Shown here: in pieces, positions 26,683-33,167 of the stretch | Layout: each line of letters begins with the position of its first letter | Position numbering within the stretch: position 1 is the stretch's first letter | Assembly (NCBI GenBank): GCA_947458405.1 | Contig: CANGZW010000017.1 | Location: 1 to 42,514 of the forward strand | From: Leptospiraceae bacterium | Lineage (GTDB): Bacteria; Spirochaetota; Leptospiria; Leptospirales; Leptospiraceae | Length of the DNA: 42,514 bases | Reading direction: 5' to 3' | Notes under the pieces: model-generated | What the model was told of the DNA's origin: nothing | Seen by the model: only the letters and a program-made list of their open reading frames with translations | Databases searched by the model: none | Program-made: the position numbers and the translations under genes

Positions 26683-26739
26683 TCCAACAACACTCATTCG
26701 GGTTCTTGCCCATTTCCCCCGGCAACGGGGGAAATTTTT
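26683..26739 (+). ncRNA. candidate short antisense RNA against the rep leader
   Basis: The predicted RNA of about 57 nt begins after the promoter at 26647 and ends in a hairpin with arms ATTTCCCCCG (26712-26721) and CGGGGGAAAT (26726-26735), loop GCAA, followed by T residues. This is a strong intrinsic-terminator shape with a stable GNRA-type tetraloop. The rep transcript predicted from 26907 downward covers the same bases on the other strand, so the RNA would be fully complementary to the rep leader. Countertranscribed RNAs of this kind control many plasmid initiators. Start, size and expression are inferred. Confidence 0.35.
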
Positions 26740-26775
26740 GAGGCTATGCTCAGGTGGTAAGAAAATAGAAATAGC

Positions 26776-26793
26776 TAAACCCAAATGGGTTTA
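26776..26793. repeat. 18-bp palindrome in the rep leader
   Basis: TAAACCCA (26776-26783) and TGGGTTTA (26786-26793) are perfect arms separated by AA. It may be a binding site for Rep or ParB, or a leader hairpin; no protein is assigned. Confidence 0.45.
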
Positions 26794-26833
26794 TTTACAC
26801 TTTTTCTACACCTTATTGACAGTACAAAAAAGG

Positions 26834-26856
26834 CATAGGTTACTCACATACCTATG
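26834..26856. repeat. inverted repeat in the rep leader
   Basis: CATAGGT (26834-26840) and ACCTATG (26850-26856) are perfect 7-bp arms around 9 nt, followed at 26862 by the palindrome GGATATCC. It is an operator- or origin-like element of unknown partner. Confidence 0.35.
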
Positions 26857-26913
26857 GGTAAGGATATCCCACTGATATTCTATTTTCTTTTCACAAAAAC
26901 CTAGTTATGTCAC

Positions 26914-26941
26914 ATTATAATTGCTCTTCAGAATCAGTCAA
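26914..26941 (-). promoter_or_regulatory. strong promoter toward rep
   Basis: On the minus strand, TTGACT (26941-26936), a 16-nt spacer and the perfect -10 box TATAAT (26919-26914). Transcription would begin near 26907 and give rep a leader of about 320 nt containing the palindromes and the region complementary to the candidate antisense RNA. Confidence 0.55.
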
Positions 26942-26950
26942 ACAAGAATT

Positions 26951-26975
26951 ATTGTACTAATGAAAATTGTACTAA
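26951..26975. repeat. two direct repeats ATTGTACTAA
   Basis: ATTGTACTAA occurs at 26951-26960 and 26966-26975, a 15-bp period, immediately upstream of the rep promoter. Two copies are too few to call iterons, but the position fits an operator or initiator-binding site. A reverse copy of nine bases (TAGTACAAT) near 20318 is probably chance. Confidence 0.35.
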
Positions 26976-27015
26976 ATATTTATGGGGTATATTTTTTTGC
27001 TTTCTAGTCCGCTGA

Positions 27016-27831
27016 TTAGGAATGGAAGATAGAAAGCAGTCTTTTATAGGTAATTTCAAGGGTTTCGGGATCCTCAAATTGTAAAACAATGGATTTTTCT
27101 AATTTCTGGATACGGATTCCTGAATTTTGATCTTCTTTGGATTTTGGGGCTTGGGGTGGACTGTCTGGTTTTTCGTTTCTGTTCTTATTAAATGATTTTG
27201 CATCTTTGACCGTACGAACATTTCCTGTTTTTACCTGTTCTAGAAAAGAATGAAAATCTCCGCGTTTGGATGCCTGAACTGCCTGCACCAGTAGATTTTT
27301 ATTGTCTATTCCAGCCTCTCTACAGGCATTGATCTCCCCCGTGGATAAATTACTTACACTCAACATTTCTGTCATATAGCTTCTACTTTTTCCAAAGAGG
27401 GAAGCCAGTTCCTGGTCGGTATAGCTGTACTTTTCTTTGAGAATTGTCATGGCTTCAATTTCTTCATAAGGAGATAGATTTTCTCTTTGTAAGTTTTCGA
27501 TTACAGCGAGTTTATAGGTTTCTTTTTCGTTTTTATTGAGTATTTTACACTCAATTTCCTCCCAACCCAATAACTTCGAAGCATGGTATCTGCGTTCCCC
27601 GGCTATAATTTTATAGGTATCATCTGAATCTTTGGTGACTAGAATCGGTTGCAGGAGACCATCTGTACGAAGACTTTCTGCAAGTTCCTCGACACCTTTT
27701 TGTCTTTCAGATCTTGGTTGGATGCGGGAAGGGGCAATTTTGGAAAGTTTGATTTTTCGAATACTCCCTTCCAGAACTTCTGTTTGGAAGATATCAGCTA
27801 AGGATCCAAGTTTTTTACTTTTTGAGCTCAT
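27016..27831 (-). CDS. parB: ParB-like centromere-binding protein (system 2)
   Basis: A 271-aa ParB/Spo0J-family protein. It has RIQPRSERQ (37-44), the CTP-binding box GERRYHA (78-84; the usual second Arg before Ala is His), the box ENLQRENLSPYEE (112-124) typical of chromosomal-type ParB, a helix-turn-helix (about 136-160, TDQELASLFGKSRSYMTEML), a polar linker and a C-terminal dimerisation helix. It overlaps parA2 by 17 bases and lies next to rep, as in plasmid and secondary-chromosome partition cassettes. It is only distantly similar to the ParB at 16749. Confidence 0.93.
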   Translation of the reverse strand: MSSKSKKLGSLADIFQTEVLEGSIRKIKLSKIAPSRIQPRSERQKGVEELAESLRTDGLLQPILVTKDSDDTYKIIAGERRYHASKLLGWEEIECKILNKNEKETYKLAVIENLQRENLSPYEEIEAMTILKEKYSYTDQELASLFGKSRSYMTEMLSVSNLSTGEINACREAGIDNKNLLVQAVQASKRGDFHSFLEQVKTGNVRTVKDAKSFNKNRNEKPDSPPQAPKSKEDQNSGIRIQKLEKSIVLQFEDPETLEITYKRLLSIFHS

Positions 27832-28567
27832 TTAAAAACTCCTCTATAAAACTTTCATATTCTTTTGCCTGTCTACTTTTGCCATTGTATTCATAGATAG
27901 AGCATTTAGCCAGATGACTTTCTCCAATGGCAACTCCATCCGAAATGGTTGTATCGAATACCTTGAAGTATTTATCTAGAACAGGAATAATCGTTTTGGT
28001 AAGGATCGTATGTTGCTTTAACTGAGTCACCAGGGCTCCAATAATTTCCAAACCGGGATGGATTCTTTTTTTGATTTTGGTGATAGTTTGTTGGAGTCCA
28101 GCGATTCCATCCACAGAAAATTTTTCTGCCTGCAGGGGTATCAAAACATAGTTAGAGGCGGCTAAGGCATTGATCGTAAATACAGAAAGGCTGGGGGGAC
28201 AGTCAATTATACAAAAATCAAAACCTTCTAAATCTTCCATGGAATCTTTCAGAATATAAGGGGTTTCCACATCTCCTGAATTTAAAGATTCCATCTCCGC
28301 CAATTTTATATTAGCGGGGGCAAGAAAGAGGTTTTCTGTTTTTGTGGGTAGGAGTATATCGATAAGTTTTAGTTTTCTTTTGAATATATCCTGCATGGAT
28401 TTTTCAAGGCTTTCTACGTTCACATAGATACCACTGGAATTTCCTTGGGGGTCAATATCCAACAAAATCGTTTTCATTCCCCTTCTGGCGAGTCCTTCGG
28501 AAAGGTTGATAGAGGTAGTTGTTTTCCCTTCGCCACCTTTTTGGTTTGTTACGCATACTGTGATCAT
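27815..28567 (-). CDS. parA: ParA-like partition ATPase (system 2)
   Basis: A 250-aa Walker-type ATPase of the Soj/type Ib kind without an N-terminal DNA-binding domain. Motifs: KGGEGKTT (10-17), LLDIDPQGNSSG (A'), FCIIDCPPSLSVFTINAL (Walker B) and YVLIPLQAEKFSVDGIAGL. The sequence is closer to canonical Soj (DPQGN, DCPPSL) than ParA system 1. It heads the parA-parB pair upstream of rep and diverges from the Fis-type regulator gene, with 133 bp between the starts. It should segregate this replicon together with the ParB at 27016. Confidence 0.94.
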   Translation of the reverse strand: MITVCVTNQKGGEGKTTTSINLSEGLARRGMKTILLDIDPQGNSSGIYVNVESLEKSMQDIFKRKLKLIDILLPTKTENLFLAPANIKLAEMESLNSGDVETPYILKDSMEDLEGFDFCIIDCPPSLSVFTINALAASNYVLIPLQAEKFSVDGIAGLQQTITKIKKRIHPGLEIIGALVTQLKQHTILTKTIIPVLDKYFKVFDTTISDGVAIGESHLAKCSIYEYNGKSRQAKEYESFIEEFLNELKK

Positions 28568-28700
28568 AAATTTACCTAGAAGACTATTTCTACAGCAGGT
28601 TCCTACTTATAATAATGGGGTAAAGTTTTTTTGTATTCTTTTACGAAAAAACCTTAAGGGATTTTTCTACTCTTCCGAAAATGATTAAATTTCATTTCCC

Positions 28701-30095
28701 ATGTCGGACATCCGACAGAAAACTCTTCTTGACAACTTGATTAAAATTGGACAGAGTGCCTCTATGTCAGGGCTATACCAATTTCTCAGTGGAGCAAAAA
28801 ACCCCCCTGAAACGCTCCAGAGTGATTTACAGGAGGTCTTTCGGGATTTTTTGGCAGTGATTGGTTCCCCATGTGGAATTATAGTCCTGTACTCACCAGA
28901 AGAAGAATCCTTTGTGGAAGTGTCAACTCATGGGTATGCCGATTCTGATTTTTATTACGAGTTTATGCGGCGTGGTTTGGGTAGCTTCGAGAAGGTATCT
29001 AATTCCCCTGAGCCAATCGTTTTTCCATCTGGAAAATTTACTTTGTTTCGATCCCAGGACTATGCAATTGCCATGAGGATATACCCCGAAAATATGATGG
29101 GATTTATTTTGGCGGAGTTTTCTTCTCCGGGGGATTTGGAGTGGAGAAAATGGATTCTTGGTTTATTTGCGTTTAGGATTTCTCAAGTTCTGTCTTCGAA
29201 AAAAGAGAGAGAGCCGATTAAATTTCTCGAAGGAAGTAAATCATCAGAAGATTCTACGGTAGAAATAATCCTCTCTCAGATCCCCTCCTGGGAAAATAAA
29301 TTCCGTGAGGGCATTAACAAAAGAGTTTTTAGTCTCAGACGAAAGCCGGGATCGGGAGAAAAGCCAATCATTCGAACCCTGTTCCAGAGAATGGACATTC
29401 GGGGAGATCTTGTCTATCTCAATACGATTCCCGAGCAGATAGTAAAACTAGAAAGATATTTATCAGAATGGATTGAGATTGCGGGCAGTGGATTTCTAGT
29501 TTTTGAAAAAACAGAAACCTTTAGTATAGCCCAGCAAAAATTATTCACAAAAATTATTCCAGAAACACTAGGGCCCAGTTTTTTATTTTTAACCGATGTC
29601 ATGAGTTCTCCCAACGAGGAATACCCATTGTTTTGGAGACTGGTGAGACAAACGGAAATTTACATTCCTGAGCTACCTTCTCTAGAAGTCGGGATTCGAA
29701 GGAAAATTTTGGATTCTCTGGTGGGAGAAATTTTTCATCTTCAATCCAAAAAAGGCATGAAGGTGGAGGAAGGAGTTTTCGAATTTCTCCTGGAGAAGTC
29801 AGAGTCTCACCCCCTTGAGGAAATTAGATCGGTATTGGAAATGGCTATTTTGCAGAGTAGGGGAGATACTCTTAAGGGAGAGGAAATTAGAAATTTGTGG
29901 ACAGGCAAAATGAAAAATCTAATATTGATTGATGATGAAGATTTAGATTTGCGTCGAAGTGTAGAAATACTAGAGAAACACAAAGTATTACATGCAATGA
30001 AATTATTTTCAGGCAATCAAATGAGAATGTCTAAAGCACTAGGAATATCAAGGGGATCTTTGCAATATAAAATGAAACAAATGGGGTTACTATAA
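28701..30095 (+). CDS. Fis-type regulator with GAF-like and degenerate AAA+ domains
   Basis: A 464-aa protein that follows the layout of NtrC-type sigma-54 activators but has lost the motor. Residues about 45-165 look like a GAF sensor domain. Residues about 205-345 align by eye with the AAA+ domain, yet Walker A is PGSGEKP (216-222), the GAFTGA loop is absent, and Walker B is FLVFEK (265-270). PLFWRLVRQTEIYIPELPSLEVGIRRKI keeps the end of the domain. A Fis-type helix-turn-helix closes the protein (MRMSKALGISRGSLQYKMKQMGLL). It probably binds DNA without activating sigma-54. The first codons contain the palindrome at 28702-28717. Its stop overlaps the next start (TAATG). Confidence 0.75.
   Translation: MSDIRQKTLLDNLIKIGQSASMSGLYQFLSGAKNPPETLQSDLQEVFRDFLAVIGSPCGIIVLYSPEEESFVEVSTHGYADSDFYYEFMRRGLGSFEKVSNSPEPIVFPSGKFTLFRSQDYAIAMRIYPENMMGFILAEFSSPGDLEWRKWILGLFAFRISQVLSSKKEREPIKFLEGSKSSEDSTVEIILSQIPSWENKFREGINKRVFSLRRKPGSGEKPIIRTLFQRMDIRGDLVYLNTIPEQIVKLERYLSEWIEIAGSGFLVFEKTETFSIAQQKLFTKIIPETLGPSFLFLTDVMSSPNEEYPLFWRLVRQTEIYIPELPSLEVGIRRKILDSLVGEIFHLQSKKGMKVEEGVFEFLLEKSESHPLEEIRSVLEMAILQSRGDTLKGEEIRNLWTGKMKNLILIDDEDLDLRRSVEILEKHKVLHAMKLFSGNQMRMSKALGISRGSLQYKMKQMGLL
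28702..28717. promoter_or_regulatory. 16-bp palindrome at the start of the Fis-type gene
   Basis: TGTCGGA and TCCGACA flank CA, giving a 16-bp element with TGT...ACA ends, the same length and ends as the bacterial parS consensus. It overlaps the start codon of the regulator gene and lies 134 bp upstream of parA2. It may be the centromere for ParB system 2 or an autoregulatory operator; as coding DNA it could also be chance. Confidence 0.4.
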
Positions 30096-30571
30096 TGGAT
30101 TCTGGAGTAGACGAAAGAAAATCTCCAAAAGGATTTAGAATTCGAGTCATAATGGATTCTTTGCGATTTACAATCATGACTCCGGGAGGATTCCCTGAAT
30201 TACTTCATGGCTCTATCGATCCCATTCCTACACCCAGGGTTGTGTTTTTGGGAAGTCAGTTTGAGCTAGGTCATTTTCCCTTGGGAGATCTTACTTTTGT
30301 GAATGCTAAAGAAGGAAAGATGGTTATTCCTTACCAATATGGTGAATCCCATGATATGAAAACTATTCTAATTCCTGCTGAAAGTCAGGCAGATATGTTG
30401 CCAGTTATTATTTATAATTTCAAAAATACAAAAGATATCACCACCCAATCAGTTATTATGGGACTAGCAAAACATGTTGTAATAGATGAGACCCTGCCAA
30501 AAAATGAAATGGTGGGCATTAAAGTGAGGTATCCACTTACCAATGTATACATTCAAAAAAAGAAACTCTGA
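30095..30571 (+). CDS. hypothetical protein, paralogue of the next gene
   Basis: A 158-aa soluble protein I cannot name. It aligns with the first 165 residues of the following gene: both have ERK-x-P-x-GF, PRVVFLG, F-x-L-x-HF-x-x-GDL-x-FVN, PYQ-x-G, DMLPVIIY/DILPVIIY, and end in VRYP/IRYP plus a Lys cluster. The pattern suggests a compact beta-rich domain. Its ATG overlaps the stop of the Fis-type regulator gene, so translation is coupled and the proteins are likely functional partners. Confidence 0.7.
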   Translation: MDSGVDERKSPKGFRIRVIMDSLRFTIMTPGGFPELLHGSIDPIPTPRVVFLGSQFELGHFPLGDLTFVNAKEGKMVIPYQYGESHDMKTILIPAESQADMLPVIIYNFKNTKDITTQSVIMGLAKHVVIDETLPKNEMVGIKVRYPLTNVYIQKKKL

Positions 30572-30589
30572 TAAGAAAATGGGAGCATT

Positions 30590-31597
30590 ATGAATCTGGA
30601 CGAAAAAGATCACCAGTATGAAGAGAGAAAAACTCCGGAAGGATTTCTTGTTAAAGTAAGACTCAGCAAAATGACTTATGTTGTATTTACCCCCAAAGGT
30701 CCGGAAGTCCCCAAGGGAGCTAAGAATAACTCCATAATCGTCCCTGTTCCTAGGGTGGTGTTTTTGGGAGAGGACTTCAATCTTTCCCATTTTAGAATGG
30801 GAGATTTGAGTTTTGTCAATGTAAAGAATGGCAAGCTCATGATTCCTTACCAACATGGGGGAGCCAGAGAGATTAAAACGATCAACCTAAATTCAGGCAG
30901 TGAAAGCGATATTCTTCCCGTAATTATTTACCATTTTTCTAATGTTAAAGATCTTTCCTCTCTTACCGAAAAAAACATCGAATTCCAGCACATTGTAGCA
31001 GATGAAGGTCTGCAGAGAAACGACATGGTGAGCTTAAAAATTCGATATCCATATATGAATATTTTTCTTTTGAAGAAGAAAATGGGAGCGGTAGTCGATC
31101 CCAAAACGGCTCTTCCCGCAGATGAAAGAGGTGCCGAAAAAACAATTGATACAGATTCTTCGGGAATGGCATTACGAGCAACCAACGCTAATTTGAATGT
31201 GCACTCCGATAATCCAGTCTTTCTTTCTCGAATTCACTTGAGAAACATGGAGCTCGATAAGGTAAAACAACTACTCTTTGATTTTGATTTAAAAGAAGAT
31301 GATATCCTATTTATTCGAACCTTCTTAGATGTGATGATAAAAAATAAGGGTGAAAAAGAAGAACTCGCACAGAACAAAGAAAGGCTCATTGTATTAGATG
31401 AAATCTTTCGATTGGCAGAGCTTATCATTAAACATGATGAAGAGCATTTTGAGGGAGAAATTGAAAAAGGCCTTAGTAAAGACGTTGCCTATATGGTATA
31501 TGCACTCCTCGAAAAATTCCAAGAAAATGCAAACAGCATTGAAGAAGAAATTATGTTCTGGGATTGGAAATACCAAGCCAGAAGGTTAATGCAGTAG
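30590..31597 (+). CDS. hypothetical protein with duplicated-family N-domain and helical C-domain
   Basis: A 335-aa protein. Residues 1-165 are paralogous to the preceding 158-aa protein. A linker (about 165-205) leads to a helical C-terminal domain (ELDKVKQLLFDFDLKEDDILFIRTFLDVMIKNK, then EHFEGEIEKGLSKDVAYMVYALLEKFQE). No known family is recognised. A GGGAG ribosome site precedes the ATG, 18 bases after the upstream stop. It is part of the Fis-regulator operon; the helical tail could mediate binding to another protein. Confidence 0.72.
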   Translation: MNLDEKDHQYEERKTPEGFLVKVRLSKMTYVVFTPKGPEVPKGAKNNSIIVPVPRVVFLGEDFNLSHFRMGDLSFVNVKNGKLMIPYQHGGAREIKTINLNSGSESDILPVIIYHFSNVKDLSSLTEKNIEFQHIVADEGLQRNDMVSLKIRYPYMNIFLLKKKMGAVVDPKTALPADERGAEKTIDTDSSGMALRATNANLNVHSDNPVFLSRIHLRNMELDKVKQLLFDFDLKEDDILFIRTFLDVMIKNKGEKEELAQNKERLIVLDEIFRLAELIIKHDEEHFEGEIEKGLSKDVAYMVYALLEKFQENANSIEEEIMFWDWKYQARRLMQ

Positions 31598-31664
31598 GGG
31601 AAATAAGTGTTGATTTTAAAGTTTCTATCTAAAAGGTTGTTTCTAGGAAAGAGGGTTGCAAGTT

Positions 31665-31967
31665 TTGAATAAGATGGGATTTAGCAAATTACTGGAAGCA
31701 ATGCGAAGATTGAGCATTGACGTGAATGACAGGGAAATTTGTAAGAAACTTGAAACACTTATGCTGACAAGCAAAGATGATTTGAATGTTACAATCATTA
31801 AAATTCTTCTCCAAACCCCCACGGATTTTGATCCAAGAGATGTTCCCGATCCTTATACCCAATACGTGAAACATTTTATTTATATGGTTAAACGAAACGA
31901 AAAGGCCGGTAACCAGATTCATGTTTATGAGGATGACGAAGCTAATTCTAAAAAGAAAAAAATATAG
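31665..31967 (+). CDS. small hypothetical protein ending the Fis-regulator operon
   Basis: A protein of about 100 aa, helical, acidic at the end with a terminal lysine cluster (DDEANSKKKKI). The start is uncertain: TTG at 31665 has AGAGGG nine bases upstream and is preferred; TTG at 31656 and ATG at 31674 are alternatives. The core (FSKLLEAMRRLSIDVNDREICKKLETLML) is a helical pair. No family is recognised. It follows the 335-aa gene by about 68 bases in the same direction and converges on the exonuclease gene. Confidence 0.55.
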   Translation: MNKMGFSKLLEAMRRLSIDVNDREICKKLETLMLTSKDDLNVTIIKILLQTPTDFDPRDVPDPYTQYVKHFIYMVKRNEKAGNQIHVYEDDEANSKKKKI

Positions 31968-31969
31968 AT

Positions 31970-32617
31970 CTATTTTACTTTATAATCTCTAACGAATTTT
32001 TGACCTTTTTCATGGTGAATCACCTTCGAAAAGGGCAATTCCCAAGAATTTCTCGTCTCTAAACACTTTTTAAAAACCTCCATCGCAGCAAAGGAATCAT
32101 CCAATGCTTCATGAATATTTTTTATTTCACTCCTGCCCTGTCTCCTATCCGGAATAGATAAATTTTTTCGTAGGGCGACTAAATTGTATTTTCCAAATTT
32201 TGGAAAAACTTTTCGGGAGAGTTGTAAAGTACAGAAAACAGGAAGATCAGGGAAGGGAATTCCATGCTTTTCTGAATAGTACAGCAAAAAGGAAAGGTCA
32301 AAATTAGAGTTTTGGATCACCAATATAGATCCCTGTATAAAATTCACAAAATCTACTAAAATGTTCTCTAGAAGAGGAGCATTTTTTACAGTATCAGCGG
32401 TGATACCATTGATGGCAGTGGCAGCGGAGGGGATGGGTTTTTGTGGTTTTACTAGAGAAGAAAACTCGGATAATATCTGATTTTTATTAAAACGAATAGC
32501 TCCTATTTCTAAAATTTCTGCATAACGTGGGTCTAAATTCGTGGTTTCTAAGTCTAAAGCGGTGAATTCTAAGCTAGATAAAGGGGATGTTTCTAGAATA
32601 TTGAACATGGTATCCAC
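31970..32617 (-). CDS. DnaQ-like 3'-5' exonuclease (DEDDh)
   Basis: A 215-aa exonuclease of the DNA polymerase III epsilon/RNase T superfamily. Exo I is ALDLETT with Asp22 and Glu24, Exo II is QNSNFDLSFL with Asp107 (Gln where His is usual), and Exo III is HEALDDS with His169 and Asp174, defining the DEDDh group. There is no clamp-binding or polymerase-binding tail. It could act in proofreading or in RNA or DNA end trimming. It is convergent with the Fis operon. Confidence 0.85.
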   Translation of the reverse strand: MDTMFNILETSPLSSLEFTALDLETTNLDPRYAEILEIGAIRFNKNQILSEFSSLVKPQKPIPSAATAINGITADTVKNAPLLENILVDFVNFIQGSILVIQNSNFDLSFLLYYSEKHGIPFPDLPVFCTLQLSRKVFPKFGKYNLVALRKNLSIPDRRQGRSEIKNIHEALDDSFAAMEVFKKCLETRNSWELPFSKVIHHEKGQKFVRDYKVK

Positions 32618-32927
32618 AAGATTCTCTTAAAACCAAAAAGCAATAAACAATTCAAAGATAATTTTCCCAAAGCAAGTGTACGGTTTTTCGGCAGCAACTG
32701 TTTTTATTGCAAAAACTTCAATGTATTCTTTCGCGTGATACTGCCCAAAAGAGGAAAAAAGCAGACGTACTACGAAAAAACCCCTCAGGAATTGATAAAA
32801 ATAATGACAAAATGTCATGTGTATCTTTTTTTGGTGTGTATGAAAAAATGGCAGAGTAGGGGAGCAAAATCTGTCCTGATTATTTTTATGACTTGCAATT
32901 TTGGGCATTTAAGCGAAACTACTTTCC
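32618..32927. other. 310-bp divergent intergenic region
   Basis: It separates the exonuclease gene from the zinc-ribbon gene. An operator-like inverted repeat ATGACA-AAA-TGTCAT lies at 32804-32818. The frames on both strands here have no ribosome site, unusual residue content and mutual overlap, and look like chance. No clear sigma-70 promoter pair was found. Confidence 0.35.
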
Positions 32928-33143
32928 ATGGCAGAAGCATTACGAATTAAAGTGAAGTGTCACGCATGTAGCAATATGATAGAGGGCACAGCTAAGTATG
33001 GGAGTGGGCATTATGTGCCCACTGGGGTTGATTTTGAGTTTGTTGCGATCGGAAAAGTGGAAACTTCTAAGGGAAAAACAGTAAAAGCAGAGGTTACCTG
33101 CGTGTGCCCAAGTTGCGGCGTCAAATGTAAGTTTGCTCTGTAA
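32928..33143 (+). CDS. small zinc-ribbon-like protein
   Basis: A 71-aa protein with CHAC (Cys11, Cys14) near the start and a cysteine cluster at the end (Cys58, 60, 63 and 67 in CVCPSCGVKC). Two CxxC knuckles about 45 residues apart fit a zinc ribbon; the middle (GSGHYVPTGVDFEFVAIGKVE) is beta-rich. No DNA-binding or enzyme family is recognised. It is 24 bp upstream of the MBOAT gene in the same direction, but a functional link is not evident. Confidence 0.65.
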   Translation: MAEALRIKVKCHACSNMIEGTAKYGSGHYVPTGVDFEFVAIGKVETSKGKTVKAEVTCVCPSCGVKCKFAL

Positions 33144-33167
33144 TACGATTATTTATCCCTTTCGGGA

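Larger units (their letters stand above)
26588..27015. other. 428-bp gap between rep and parB: candidate origin and rep leader
   Basis: No convincing gene. It contains a strong minus-strand promoter toward rep (26914-26941), a plus-strand promoter (26647-26676) followed by a tetraloop terminator (26712-26739), an 18-bp palindrome (26776-26793), a 23-bp inverted repeat (26834-26856) and two 10-bp direct repeats 15 bp apart (26951-26975). The A/T-rich left edge (26600-26675) could serve for unwinding. The strand-composition switch of the window falls in or close to this gap. The 66-codon plus-strand frame at 26675 runs through the terminator hairpin and is probably chance. Confidence 0.45.

Noticed and set aside
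26675-26875. 66-codon plus-strand frame in the rep leader
   Set aside because: It reads through the tetraloop terminator hairpin, lacks a ribosome site and resembles no family; an RNA explanation fits better.
32627-32950. Overlapping frames on both strands between the exonuclease and zinc-ribbon genes
   Set aside because: Rich in Phe/His/Cys in an improbable way, no ribosome sites, and one overlaps the better supported zinc-ribbon gene.
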